Source: Clarkia xantiana subsp. parviflora | Lineage: Eukaryota; Streptophyta; Magnoliopsida; Myrtales; Onagraceae | Reading direction: 5' to 3' | Assembly: GCA_036873135.1 (NCBI GenBank) | Contig: JAPTYO010000011.1 | Span: 15,324,747-15,388,746 of the forward strand | Length of the DNA stretch: 64,000 nucleotides | Part shown: positions 11,518 through 24,030 of the stretch, piece by piece | Position numbering within the stretch: the first letter of the stretch is position 1 | Layout of the letters: every line of letters begins with the position of its first letter | Program-made: the position numbers and the translations under genes | Notes under the pieces: model-generated | Database searches by the model: none | What the model was told of the DNA's origin: nothing | What the model saw: the letters and a program-made list of their open reading frames with translations, nothing else

Positions 11518-12622
11518 GCTCCCACTCGCCGGAATGGGAGGGTGCATGTTAATGTATTGTCGTCCAAATCTGCATCAACATTTAGCTCCTTCGATCTAGT
11601 CCTTTTGCTTCCGAATAGTTCATACGAGGTTTGCCGTGCGACCGGCGGACACGACAGGCATCGTGCTACTCATCTGTTAGGAGTGTTGTAGCGCCCGCGG
11701 AACGTTTATTTTCTTTTCTCCAATCAAACTGTTATAAACAACATTTATATAGTGTCGCGCTGTATCCTAGGTCAACTGATAATTCTCATTTTGCCTAGTT
11801 TCCTCATAGGAACACTTCTTTAAGGCATTCGTACAAGTATTCACAACCTTCAGCTAATATCCCGTTGGTGGCTACCTTAGTGAATACAAGAGTCGGTGAG
11901 TTACAGGTGAACTTGACCATCCTTATCGCTCATATCCTTAGTCAAACCCAACCGGTCCAAAGACGTGGTCACTGGGCCTTTTTGTTCAGTACTACGCTTG
12001 TACGCTGGGAAGTGAACATTGAGCCTGACCTTAGATATGAGTTCTGAGTCCGTGACGATATTTTGGGTGCCTCTTTATAAGGCTCCCGGGATCAATCACA
12101 CGCTCGAGGTGAAGAAGTTTGCGCTCGCCAAAATCACGAGGATTCTTTCCTAGCACAACCGAGCTGTGACCCCGTAGTATGAAGCACGCGTCGATAGCAT
12201 ACCTGAACTTTTAAGTTCAAAGGAATGGGACATGTTAAATCATGCTATCGCAGATTCTCAGTTGGCCCAGAATGTGGATTAATGACGAACAAAGTTCATC
12301 ACGGCGATCTGCAAAACGAAGATCATGTCGAGTTACTTCGACACTAGATGATCGTTTTGCGTAATCGGGTTTATCCCCCTGATTCTTACCCAGCCTTGTT
12401 AGTAGAGGACTCCCTCCACCGCAAGATAACCGTACCTGTGTGATGAGGTAAGGCCCACATTCGACATAGTTTTGGCAGATGATTGCGTCCTCCTACGACT
12501 TAGTTTATAGACAAAAAAATTGATGTAATCAAAACATTATGATCATAAACTCAGTTGCAATTCTTTCGCTAACAAAATGTAACTTTCTAATATCAAAATG
12601 TTATCACTAATACATGCCACAA
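11518..12622 (-). other. Copia 3' untranslated region
   Basis: This stretch between the RNase H end and the purine tract holds no ORF that fits a known family. A closely similar sequence follows the second Copia element's pol at 39712-40840 (shared phrases such as CATCGTGCTACTCATC and GGTCAACTG), so it is element sequence and not host DNA. Confidence 0.7.
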
Positions 12623-13894
12623 CTAAACCCTACGCAATCCAAGCAGTTTTACATACTTTTCGAATATCTCCATGCGTAGTGGTTTAGTTAATGTGTCCGC
12701 AATCATGTTATCAGTGGACAAGTATTCCATAGTGATTATATTGTCTTCTACCATAGATTTAGCATAAAAATATTTCACATCTATGTGTTTGGTCCTACTA
12801 TGGTACTTCGGTTTCGTTACTGCCGCAATGGCTGCCTGACTGTCAGAGAACACCTTCACAGGTTTACGCCCGACGTCACTATCAAACAGCGCAGTAAGAA
12901 GCCTTTTCAGCCAGACCGCTTCCTGTGCGTTCTTGGAGAGGGCTACGAATTCCGATTCCATTGTGGACAATGCGACACATGTTTGCTTCTTGCTCGTCCA
13001 TGAAATGGCGGCATTAGCCAGGAGACACACTCCTCCTGTAGTGGACTTACGATCATCCGGATCGCCACCATGGTCGGCGTCACTGTAACCGGTCAATTCT
13101 AACTTCCCGCCCTCATAGAACAGTGCGTACTCGGCAGTACCTTTCAGATAACGAATAATTCGTTTTACAACCTTTAAATGTTGATAGCCAGGATCTGATT
13201 GGAAACATGCTACTAGGCCCTCGGCGTAACAGATATCCGGACGGGTGCATTGCATGGCGTACATCAAACTACCAACCATGCTTAAATACTCTGCACCATT
13301 CATCTGTTCACGCTCTGCCAGGTTCTTGGGGCCGTCACGTTTTGACAGTGCGCACCCAAACACCACCGGCGTATCCACGGGTTTTGCAACCTGTAATCTG
13401 AATCTTTTCAACAGTTTGTTGATATAAGCTTCTTGAGACAGACACAATTTCCGGGTAGCCCGATCTCTAGCAATTTTAATGCTCGAGATGTACGTGGCCT
13501 CTCCCGTGTCTTTCATCTCAAATACAGATGCCAACCATGACTTTGACTTATTCATAAAACTCACATCGTTTACAGCAATGAGTATGTCGTCCACGTATAA
13601 GGTTAAGATGACATACTTAGACCCGGAAGTCTTATAATACACGCACGGATCCTCGTGAAGATTCACGAATCCGTTTCCTACGATTTCCTCGTGTAATCTG
13701 CGGTACCATTGTCAAGACGACTGTTTAAGACCGTAAATGGACCTTTGGAGTTTACAAACTTTACGTTCGTTACCAGGAGTAATGAAACCCTCTGGTTTCT
13801 CCATGTAGATCTCTTTCTCCAGGTTTCCGTTAAGGAATGCGGTTTTAACATTCATTTGGTGCAGCTTGAGATCGAGACTTGCGACCAGGACCAT
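12623..13894 (-). pseudogene. Copia polyprotein: reverse transcriptase and RNase H
   Basis: Two ORFs (13894-13712 and 13666-12623) lie in the same frame, separated by one stop where a tryptophan codon TGG of the KQxxxQW region has become TGA. The first carries KTAFLNG and the YGLKQ box. The second has YVDD at residues 24-27 and then a complete Ty1/copia-type RNase H: Asp196 and Asp198 (YSDAD), Glu237 (STMESEF), Asp275 (FSDSQ) and the YHSRTKHID box at 288-296. It ends LGLRRV near the 3' untranslated region. The usual first catalytic aspartate (QMDVKTAF) reads Asn here (QMNVKTAF), which alone should inactivate polymerisation. RNase H looks intact by motif. Confidence 0.93.
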
Positions 13895-15105
13895 GACTGG
13901 CCCTAACCGTGGTTTTACGCACAGTCAGTGAGTTAGTTTTGTCAAAGTCAACTCCGTGAAATGGGTATATCCTTTCGTATCAAGTCGGGTTTCGCACATC
14001 CTGACCTTTTCCATCAGTGGTGAGCCTTCTTTCAGGACTCGCCGTATCTTTGTGCCCCTGTGGTTAGCAGGTAAATCAACTAAAGACTATAATGACATTC
14101 ATTTAAGTGATCTCTCTCTTTTATTATTTTCCTCCATTTCTCCACTTGAGGTCTTTCCAATGCTTGCCAACAGTTGTTGGAGCGAGGTTTTCACCTTGCT
14201 CGATGGGTTCGAAGCCTTTGACTTTCGTCTAGGCTTGATTAATCCCATCTAGAGTCTGATCATAATGTTTCTTATCATGGAATCACTTCTATTGGGAACA
14301 TTTCTCCCACTCGGAACAATTCTTCTTATCGGAGCATCGTTTCCTTTGGGAACAAGAGCAGTGCTTGAACCTTGACCATCAACTTTCCTTTGACAACCTC
14401 TCGGGGTTTCACTTCCGAGATGAACTCCTTGATCACTAAGATCTGGAGCCAAGTTTGGTCGGATCACTCCCACTGGAAACAATGGGTATCACTCCCACTG
14501 GAAATAATGGGTAGTGGAGGCAGTTATGGCTTTCCTGGTTCAGCAATATGACAATCAGGTTCAACTTGATTCGTCTCTGCGGCAACAGTGATCTCATGTG
14601 GTAGGGTTTATTCCTCCCACTGGATTTACTATGAAAATGTTTCCATTATCATTTACCATTTCATTCACTTGAGTTGCCGGTTCAAATCTCTCCCACTCGA
14701 ATTAAGTGGGATCTGATTGTCAGTGATATCCTGCTTCGTTTTGATCATGACTACTTAGATGTAACTGTCATTGTATTTGGAATATTCGCCCTCAAGAGAT
14801 GTAATATCTCATGTTCGGTCACGACACCATTTTCAAAAGCTTTAAACAAGCATTTTCTAAGAGTAGTTATTATGCTCTAGTCCTAAGTGTGTGTTTAGTG
14901 CACAATTTAATGTTGCAAGATGATATGATTTAACTCATTATCATTCTTTAGCTTTTATGGCGACGTGTCTTACCGATTTTATTGGAACACAGTTTACATA
15001 CATGTGAGTCATCTTTTTCATCCCTTAGGGAACACCTGATAGAGTGACTCTAACATTATGTTCTTGAACTGTGCCTCTTGAAGTTTGTTTTAATTGATTC
15101 GAATG
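13895..15105 (-). pseudogene. Copia integrase C-terminal end and linker, decayed
   Basis: The minus ORF 14482-14249 is rich in Ser, Pro and Arg and matches the linker of the second Copia copy (RKVDGQGSSTALVPKG against RKVVGEGSSNALVPSG). Further upstream, 14680-14880 is the degraded equivalent of the second copy's integrase C-terminus (the complement of GTCTCATGTTTGACC-like sequence). Several stops and frameshifts interrupt it. The upstream part is separated from it by the Gypsy insertion at 15111. Confidence 0.7.
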
Positions 15106-15862
15106 CCTAGTGTAAACACTCGATTTTGACCCGGACGTAACGACGTTACACATGATACGTCAAATTCCGGACGCGTCAAGCCACAAAGTCTCAAAAAATG
15201 TTCAAGGGAACATTAGGGAAATTATTATAAAATATATTTTAAATTATTTCGAATTTATTTAATATTTTCGGAATTTTTTAAATATATATATATAATAATT
15301 AGTTTTTTTATTTTAGAAAATTACCTGTAAGATATTTATCTCCAGATATTATTTTTTATTCAAAAAATAATTATCTGTAAAGATAAATATCCTTAGGAAT
15401 ATTCTCTAGAATAATTATATGTTAGCATTTTTTATTTGAATTTTATCTGTAATCTAGACTAGGTTTTTAGTATAAATAGGGGTCTAGGTTACATTGTAAA
15501 AGGGGACACAGAAAAACACCAAAAAGAAGCAATAATACTTTATTCATCGGGGTCTGTGCGATTTTTGTCTTCTAGTGCTCAGAAAAAGTTTTTTTTTTTT
15601 TTTTCTGTTCTGTTGCAGGCAGTGTTATCAGAACCGAACCGGTGAGACGTCCGGTTCCCGGTTCGTCCGGTTCGTCCCGGTCCGACCGGTCTGACCAGAA
15701 ATTCTACATAATATAGCAGCAACCCTTACCAAGCAGTTTAACTTTTCCCCACAAGAAATCCTAAATGGTCTCCACATATCAAAAGCCCATTCCAAAGCCC
15801 AAGAATGCATCCCTAGTTGAAAGCAAACAACAAATTCTCTTACCCAAGGAGTTTGACGGCTG

Positions 15863-16057
15863 CCATACAGCGCCTTTATGTCCCTCAAAAGTCCCAATCC
15901 AGTCTCCGGTCTCCCCATTTCTTAGCATTGGAGTAAAATCTTTGCTTGCACTGATGAGAAAGAAGCCATCAGGGGTTATTGGACTGTAGAAGAGATCAAC
16001 CACTGGTCGGGAGTGCCCATGGCACACCAGCGGCACTGCTACCTTCTTCTTATCCAT
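15863..16057 (-). pseudogene. Captured N-terminal exon of a STRAP-like WD40 protein
   Basis: On the minus strand an ATG opens the frame MDKKKVAVPLVCHGHSRPV, followed by DGFFLISASKD and GDWIGTFEGHKGAVW. I recognise this as the first ~65 residues of plant serine/threonine-kinase-receptor-associated protein (STRAP-type WD40 protein), including its first WD40 blade. After GAVW the similarity stops and the frame runs on to 15779 with unrelated residues, consistent with reading into intron sequence. The fragment lies inside the hAT element in reverse orientation. One residue departs from my recollection of the family (KDFTPML where KDSSPML is usual). It is a gene fragment and not a functional locus. 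Confidence 0.85.
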
Positions 16058-16074
16058 TGGGGGCAGCCCAGATA

Positions 16075-16251
16075 GAAAAAATCTTCAGGGATTATTAATA
16101 GACAGCAGATCCAAGAGAATTGGACAATTCACCTGGTTCAATAAGAACTGTAACATGACTTCATAGTGATCAGACAATATTAGGTTCATGTGCTGACATT
16201 GGCGGAGTAAGGCTATGGGATGTGAGAAGTGGCAAGATTGTACAAACCTTG
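16075..16251 (+). pseudogene. Captured internal WD40 fragment of the same STRAP-like gene
   Basis: On the plus strand the codons from 16075 read EKIFRDY, then after two stops ADPRELDNSPGSIRTV, a stop where tryptophan is expected, LHSDQTILGSCADIGG and VRLWDVRSGKIVQTL. This corresponds to a middle blade of the same STRAP-type WD40 protein represented at 15863-16057, but in the opposite orientation. The Trp-to-stop change is TGG to TGA. The two captured pieces are non-adjacent in the parental protein, so capture involved two events or one event plus rearrangement. Confidence 0.8.
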
Positions 16252-16660
16252 GGACAGTGCCGATCCTCAAATCCCCTCCTGCAGCGGACCACTACACAAC
16301 TAAAACGGGTATACCTTGTCAATTTCTTCACCCTTGTCATCTCCCTCGTTTGCTTCTAGCTGCTGGTTCACAGTCGAGTCGAGACCGGAATCCGTCTCGT
16401 CGTCGGCGGAGAGGTCCGTGGACGGCAGAGTTATTAGGGTTCCAGTTAACTTTTTTTTTTTTTTTTTTAAGTCTGGACCGGCGAACCGGAGGACCGGCCG
16501 GTCTGCTCAAAACCGGCCGGTTCTCCAGAAAACCGGATATCGAACCGGGTTCGCTTACATCCTCCGGATTTGCTTAAACCAGACCGCTGGATGTCCCGGT
16601 TCCGGTTCGAACCCGGTCGGACCGCCGGTCCGGTCCGGTTCTGATAACACTGGTTGCAGG

Positions 16661-17240
<580 letters not shown>

Positions 17241-17935
17241 GTGATTCCGTTCCAGTTTTTTTTTTTTTTAAAATTAATTTATTTATTTATTCATTTATTA
17301 TGTCATTATTATATATATATATTCAATTGAATGTTATTATGTTAATTGCAATTAATTAGGTCTAATTAATAGTTAATGTAATTAATTAATTTAATTAATA
17401 GTTTAAATATAGTTTGGTTAAATTTAATTATAAGTATAATTGTAGTTGACTGGATTTAATTTGATAACATGTTTAATTTTTCAAGTATGTATATATGTTA
17501 AATAAAGTAGGTTGTTTGGGACTTAAATTTGTTAGAAACTTTTTTTTTAGATTTTATTTTTACTAGAAGGTATAGGTTTTAATAAATTTTTTAGATTTAG
17601 GACTATAGTTGACAATATTTTTTGCATATGATAAAATTTCAGTCGGATCTTGACATCTTTAGATTAATATTACAGAATTGACTAATAAAAAAATTGGTAA
17701 ATTAAGTGAATTGAGTACCGAAATGGCGTGATTAAAAATTATATTTTTAATTTGTAATAGACCCCCCGAATCCAAAATCTTTGATCGTAGATCAATTTTA
17801 GACCTAGGTCTAACTCACGTTTCACTTAGGCAATGTAGGATTCTAGTTAACCTTAATTAACTAGTGGCGACTCTATTTAAAATCCACGTTTTCAAAACGT
17901 AATTCGCCGTAGGTCAGATTTTAGGTCCGACAATT

Positions 17936-17953
17936 TGGCGACTCTGCTGGGGA
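17936..17953 (+). other. Primer-binding site of the Tat-like element
   Basis: TGGCGACTCTGCTGGGGA starts three bases after the LTR end. The form is like that reported for Tat/Ogre Gypsy elements primed by an arginine tRNA. Confidence 0.8.
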
Positions 17954-18429
17954 CAATCGAGGGTTCGGGCTCTTTATATTTGCTTATTTGCCATGTTTTA
18001 TTATTTATTCATACTTGACTTTGTTATTCTAACTTGATTGTTTTTGTGTAATTTCAAGTGTGGAGTTAATTTTTTATGACAGACTATTTTTCTTTGTTGG
18101 ATTATGCATTATTTGCATTTACACACACCACTTTAGTGTAATGACCAAAACGCCTAAAACCCAGGGCGACTAGGAACCCCGGAGGTTTAGTACGGTACGA
18201 CCGGAGCGGCTGGGCCTCCAGTACGGCTCGGAAAAACTCTACTCGCTTGCGAAGGTCTTATGATCCCTATAATGGGGTGAGGAAACCACCTTGTCGGGAA
18301 CCTATCAGTGGAACCTACCTTGTAGAGCAAAGCCACACATTTTTTTTTAACCCCCCTAACGTGATCTGTTTTTGTTGTAAATGTTATCATGCGACTGTTT
18401 GTATAGATTTTATTTCCCATGCATTCATC
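17954..18429 (+). other. Leader region of the Tat-like element
   Basis: AT-rich at first, then a short GC-richer part (18140-18320). No ORF resembles gag. The small ORFs here overlap on both strands and show no family signature. Confidence 0.5.
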
Positions 18430-20330
18430 TCATCGCATATTAAAAAAAAAAAACTTTTTCAGCTGAATAGTTAGTCATTTAGTTGTAGAATTTTTATTTT
18501 CGAACATGCATCTCGTACGCATTGTTTAAAAAAAAAAAAATCTTACCTGAATTTATAAATTCAACATTGCGTTTCATACAAAACCTCTTCAGGTAAGTTG
18601 TAATTTTTTAGTGCATCATACATGCGTTGTTAAAAAAAAAAATTGGAAATTTTAATACCCCTTAGCTATTAGAGCTTCTAATTTTAAAATGCATTTTGAA
18701 TACGTTATTTTCAGAAAAAAACAAAAAAAAACATTTTTAGCTAAGTAGTTAATCCCTTAGTTGTAGATTTTTATTTCTAAACATGTGTTTCAGATGCATT
18801 GTTTTTTTTTTTTTTTTTTAAAAACCTTTACCTAAATGTTTATTCTAAATATGCGTCATGCGCATTATTTAAGAAAAAAAACTTTCAGGTAAGTTATAAT
18901 TTTTGTTAGTGCGTTACGCATTACTTAAAAAAAAAAACATTTCAGAAAAATTAATTTCTTTAGCTATTAGAGCTTCCTTTCAAACATGCATTTCATATGC
19001 ATTTTTTTCTCTAAAAAAACCTCTTACCTGAATTTTTATTTTTAACATGTATTTTGTACGCATTATTTTTGAAAAAAACTTTTCAGGTAAGTTGTAATTT
19101 TGGTTAGTGTATTGTATATGCATTGCTAAAAAAAAACAAAAAAACAAAAAACAAAATTTTTTTTAGGAAAATTTGTAATTCCGCTTTAGCTGTTAGAGTT
19201 TCTAATTTCGAACGTGCATTCCATATGCATCATTTAAAAAAAAAAACTTTTTAACTGAATTGTTTTATTTTTAATAATGCATCCAATATGCATTAATTTT
19301 AAAAAAACTTTTTAGATAAACCATAAGATCTCTTAGTTTTAGGGCTCTTTGTTTAAAAAAACATTTTATCTGAATTTTTAATCAAAAAACATACATATCA
19401 TATGCATTATTTTCGAAAAAAAAACTTTCAGGTAAATTGTAATTTTTCTTAGTTGTAGAACTTTTATTTTTAAGTTTGCATCTTGTGTTTATTTTTGTGC
19501 ATCTCATATGCATCCTTTAAAAAAAAACCTTTTCGCCTGATTCTTAATTTTGAGCATCCAAGATGCATTGTTTTTTTCCTCATTAAAAAAAAAAAAAAAA
19601 CAAAAAAATATTTTCAGATAACTTGTAAATTATCTTGACTGTAGAACTTTCATCTCAGGTATGCATCTCATGTCCATCGCATGTGCATTGTTTTAGGAAA
19701 AATAATATGTTGATAGATTGTACACATTCTTAGTTGTAGAACCTTTAGTTTCAAACATGTATTTCATGTGTTGTTTTCAAAACTACTTACCAAAATGTTT
19801 TATTTCAAGCATGTGTTTCGTACGCATTATTTTTTGGAAAAAAACTTTTCATGTAAATTGTAAAATTCTGTTAGTGCATTCAATGTGCATCATTTTTTTA
19901 AAAATTAGGAAAATTTGTAATTCCTTTTTAGGCCCTTAGAGTTTTTTTAAATTCAAACATGAATTTCATATGCATCATTTTCAAAGAACCTTTTTACCTG
20001 ATTTTCTTTTTAGCATGCATTCAATGTGCATTATTTTTTTTATAAAAAAAAAACATTTCAGAAAAATTGTGAGTTTTTTAGCTATAGAGCTTTCAAATTC
20101 ACGCATGCATCTCAATTGCATTATTTTAAAAAAAATCCACCTGAAATTTTCATTTCAAAATATGCATTTCATATGCATTATTCAGGTAAACTGTTGTAAG
20201 TTGTGAATTTCTTAGAATAGAATTTTAACTTTCAAAAATGCATTTCATATGCATCAAGGTAATGTGTTGTAAGTTGTAACTTTCTTAACAGTAGAATTTT
20301 AACTTTCGAGCATGCATGGGCATTTAAAAA
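18430..20330. repeat. Degenerate array of ATGCAT-pair units with poly-A runs
   Basis: Some twenty diverged units contain a near-palindrome of the type GCATTTCATATGCAT, a run of 8-16 A (or T) and either CTGAATTTTTAT or CTTTCAGGTAA(A/G)TTGTAA. Spacing varies roughly between 60 and 130 bases. No coding sequence is visible. The repeated CTTTCAGGTAAGT resembles joined splice acceptor and donor signals, but I regard this as a sequence coincidence without further data. Confidence 0.75.
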
Positions 20331-22025
20331 ACTCAAAGTGTCATTCGTTTTTATCCAAGGTGTATTGCACTTTTTTTGGCAAGATCGTCATTTCAACATT
20401 CGCATGAGCGAGCATTTAAAAAATGGGAGTTTTGATTCTTTTTTGAGAAAATAATTTAACTGTGCAGTTGAGTGCTACTATTCGACTTTAAACAAATGAC
20501 GATAAAACCTTTTTGAAAAAAACCTTGTTTTGAGCATTTGCCCTGCATTCGAGCCAGATAATGCACTCGGCGAACTCAGTAACTCCATGATGGTGTAAAA
20601 CACATTTGATCATAAATTTCGATTCTTTTTCAAAAAAGTAATCAAAATTATGAAACGAATGACATTAGAGTTTTCAAAAAATCATGCATGATTTCTCAGA
20701 TTCTCTACGCTGATTTTTCATTCACTCTTTTCAGGTACCCTTGGTTAAGGTATCATGTACACATAAGTTATGCCAGCTAAATGGGGCAACAAAAAAAGAA
20801 CATGCAGTCATCCAGTTGCACAACGAACAAATTGCACACTCGAGATATCTAACGCTGATGTCGGATGACCACTTCAACCAATGCCGCAACCGCGTGAAAC
20901 GTGAGCGCTTCAAAGAGTTTCTATGAAAAATTTCACCTACCATGTGTGAAATTCATACGCTTTCCAAGACGAGGTATACAACCGTTATGTGGCCAGGTTT
21001 AAACCATTCAGCGGTAACCATGGGGGCATCTCCCATTGAGATCGGACATGTCAGGAGATGAGAAAATTTCAAGAGATCATCAAGAATCCCGTGAAGATTC
21101 AGTGTGCCGATCAATGTAGCTCGACTCGATCAACCAATCCTTTTCCGAAAAAAGTTCTGAAATTTTCAGTCGGCCACTAGGGGCATGTACTTTTCAGCAG
21201 GTATACATATACAAGTTGTGGAGCAGGAGAATCAGGACATGCAGCAGGTCCAGTCGCATAGCGAGCACATTGGCCACTGAAAAATCCAACTCCCAGGTAA
21301 GATAAGTTGTGATCATTTTTATCCCCGAAATTTGAGTTTTTCCTTACTCATTGTGCAGCTTGGATAATCATCCAAAGAAAAACTCCTGAAGAACACATCT
21401 CATATACGGCCCTTCGCTCGCCGACCGTTCTTATGCCACCTATCGAATTTATCCCAGATACCTCGGACGATAATGCCTAAGTTTACCATTTGCGGACTAC
21501 TGTGCCAAACTCAACATCATCCATGTGTGTTCATTAATCAGGCCATTCGTCCAACATGCGACGAATTATGAACCAGTCAGATGTAGCCGTGGGGCATTCA
21601 ACATCAAGCATGGTTGAAGATAGAAGACATCCAGAGATCTTCCTATTAAAAAAAAAGATCGAGATTCCATGAAGATCGACCGTGCTAATAAAAGAGCATT
21701 TGAGAGGAAGAAGAAGAAGAAGAAATTATTGTCGGCGACGTCCACCCATTGAAAGGATCCTCCATTCAAGACATCGACATAATCAACTTATTTGACAAGT
21801 TTTCCTCCGGAGAAGTTCTGAGAAATTAAAAGGTTTAATCTGCTATTAGGGGCATGTAACATAGTTGTTGTTGATTAGTTTCTGTAGATTTTCTTTCCAT
21901 TTGAAAAAAGAAAAAAGAGAGAAAAAAATAAATTCCCGCTAGGTTGAAAACCTAAGCAAAAGTCAGGGATAGGGGCATGATTGAAAACCCGCATGAGCAA
22001 TCATGGCAAAAGGTGAGATGAAAGC

Positions 22026-22060
<35 letters not shown>

Positions 22061-22084
22061 GAGCAAAAAAAAAAAACTCAATTT
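20331..22084 (+). other. Unclassified interior of the Tat-like element
   Basis: Small plus ORFs (for example 20741-20926) show no domain I recognise. Near 21895-22060 lies a module with CCCGCTAGGTTGAAAACC, AGGGGCATGAT and CATGGCAAAA that is repeated at 23107-23360. Poly-A and GAAGAA runs are frequent. Confidence 0.5.
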
Positions 22085-23106
22085 TCTTAAGGGTCACAGT
22101 CGCCCTTTAGTCGGCTACAGAAAAATAAAGAAAGCGTTCGTACAAATCTTGCGAGAGCAATGAAGCAATAAAAGGGCCACAGTTGTTCCTAAATCAACTT
22201 CAAAATAAAGGGCCACAGCCACCCTCCAAACGGCTACAGATAAAAGAGTGACCCCGTGAATCTTGTAAGGGTGGGAAAATAAAAAAGGGCCACAGTTATC
22301 CCTAAAACGACTACAAAATAAAGGGCCACAACCACCCTTCAAATGGTTACAGATAAAAGGGCTCTCGCAACATCAAAAGCGGAGGATAAGTGAAAGGGCC
22401 GCAACCACCTTCCAAACGGCTAAAGATAAAAAAAAATGACCCTGCGAATCTTGTGAGGGCGGGAAAATAAAAAGGGTCACAGTCGTCCCTAAAACGACTA
22501 CAAAATAAAGGGACAGAGCCACTCTCCAAACGGCTACAGATAAAAGAGTGACCCCGCGAATCTTGTAAGGGCGGGAAAATAAAAAAGGGTCACAGTCGTC
22601 CCTAATATGACTACAAAATAAAGGGCCACAACCACCCTTCAAACGGCTACAGATATAGAACACTCTCGCAACATTGAAGGCGGGAAATGAGTGAAAGGGC
22701 CACAGCCGCCCCTAAAATGGCTACATACAAAGAGTGTTCCTCGAATCCTGAGAGGATGGGAGATTGTTAAAAGGGCCATAGCCACCCTCAAAATGGCTAC
22801 ATATAAAGAGTATTCTCGTGAATCTTGTGAGGCCGGGAAATCATTTGAAAGGTCCAGAGCCACCCTTAAAATGGCTATAAATCGAAAGAGCACTCTCGGA
22901 ACATCGACGAAGGAAATAAATGAAAGGGCCACAACCACCCTCCAAATGGCTACAAATCAAAAGAGCTCTCGCGACATTGAAGACAGTGAGGAAAGGGTCA
23001 CAGCCACCCTCCAAATGGCTACAAATACTCTCGCATCGAGACGGGAAATAAAGTACGGGTCACAGCCACCGTTTAATCGGCTACCAAAAAAAGAGCGCTT
23101 CCGTTA
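22085..23106. repeat. ~113-bp tandem array (GGGCCACAGCCACCC type)
   Basis: The word GGGCCACAG or GGGTCACAG recurs in pairs, with starts at 22174, 22287, 22474, 22587 and at 22210, 22323, 22510, 22623, giving steps of 113 bases for the pairs I measured. Each period contains a 36-bp and a 77-bp part, both ending in GGCTACA or GACTACA. Towards 22700-23100 the copies diverge. ORFs on both strands are by-products of the repeat. Confidence 0.88.
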
Positions 23107-23366
23107 GTGCAGCCTAGGCAAAACTAGGAAATGAGGGGCATGATAGCAAATTCAGAAATTGCAAATCATGGCAAAATGAGAGAAAATAAAATCCCGATGG
23201 AATAAAAACCCCAAGGGGCAATCCATGCAAAAATTAGGGAAACCGAGGGGCACGGTCTAAAATTTTGACCGTGGCAAAATGAGAGAATATGAGAGATTAA
23301 AAAAAACAAAAAAAAGAGATCCCGCTAAGTTGTCGCGTCATGCGCAGTTTAGGCAAAAATTAGGTA
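23107..23366 (+). other. Modules with polypurine-like AGGGGCA motifs
   Basis: GAGGGGCATGAT (near 23135), AAGGGGCAAT (23214) and GAGGGGCACGG (23246) each precede a CATGGCAAAATGAGAG-like phrase. The true purine tract of the element, AAAGAGGGGCAAAC, has the same core. Confidence 0.6.
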
Positions 23367-24030
23367 CATGCATTCAAGTCGTCAAGCCACTCGAGGCCCT
23401 TATCCAACAGACGCCACTAGAGGCATTTCTCCGACATATGCCACTAGAGGCTCTTCTCCAACGGACGCCACTAGAGGCATTTCTCCGACACACGCCACTA
23501 GAGGCTCTTCTCCATCGGACGCAACTAGAGGCATTTCTCAGACATATGAGGCTTTACTTTCTGCACCGCCACTAGAGGCTTTTCCTTGTCGCACGCCACT
23601 GGAGGCATCGTAGATCGGGGTTTTTTTACTTTACTGCACGCCACTGGAGGCTTTACTTTTCCGCACAACACTGGAGGCTTTACTTTTCCGCACGCCACTG
23701 GAGGCTTACTTTTCCGCACGCCACTGGAAGCTTTACTTTCCCGCACGCCACTGGAGGCTTTACTTTCCCGCACGCCACTGGAGGCTTTACTTTCCCGCAC
23801 GCCACTGGAGGCTTTACTTTCCACACCGCCACTGGAGGCTTTTCCTTGTCGCACGCCACTGGAGGCATCGTCGATTGAGGTCTTTACTTTCTGCACCGCC
23901 AACGGAGGCACCGCCAACAGGGGCACCGCCGACCGAGGCTTTACTTTTCCGCACCGCCACTGGAGGCTTTACTTTCTGCATCGCTAATGGAGGCACCACC
24001 AACAGGCGTCCCGCCGACAGAGGTTTTATA
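23367..24030. repeat. 27-bp minisatellite, open on both strands
   Basis: The core CGCCACTGGAGGCTTTAC is repeated with a 27-base period in the centre (about 23690-23830) and with variant spacing outside. Because 27 is a multiple of three and the unit has no stop, ORFs of about 130 codons run on both strands (for example 23586-23987 plus and 23926-23525 minus). I see no start context or domain supporting translation. Confidence 0.9.

Larger units (their letters stand above)
15620..16652. mobile_element. hAT-type non-autonomous transposon carrying host gene pieces
   Basis: The terminal inverted repeats CAGTGTTATCAGAACCG and its complement end at 15620 and 16652. The eight flanking bases GTTGCAGG occur on both sides (15612-15619 and 16653-16660), the 8-bp duplication expected of hAT. 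Subterminal regions are rich in CCGGTTCGG motifs, like the second copy at 37072-37818. No transposase is present. The interior contains two fragments of a WD40-repeat gene, so it is a Pack-type element that acquired host sequence. Confidence 0.92.

Noticed and set aside
22691..23107. Plus-strand 138-codon ORF and matching minus ORFs
   Set aside because: By-products of the 113-bp tandem array; no conserved start or domain.
23586..23987. 133-codon frames on both strands
   Set aside because: Explained by the 27-bp minisatellite, whose unit lacks stops in both directions.
23367..24030. Possible CRISPR-like array
   Set aside because: Repeats are contiguous with a 27-base period and have no unique spacers; plant nuclear context.
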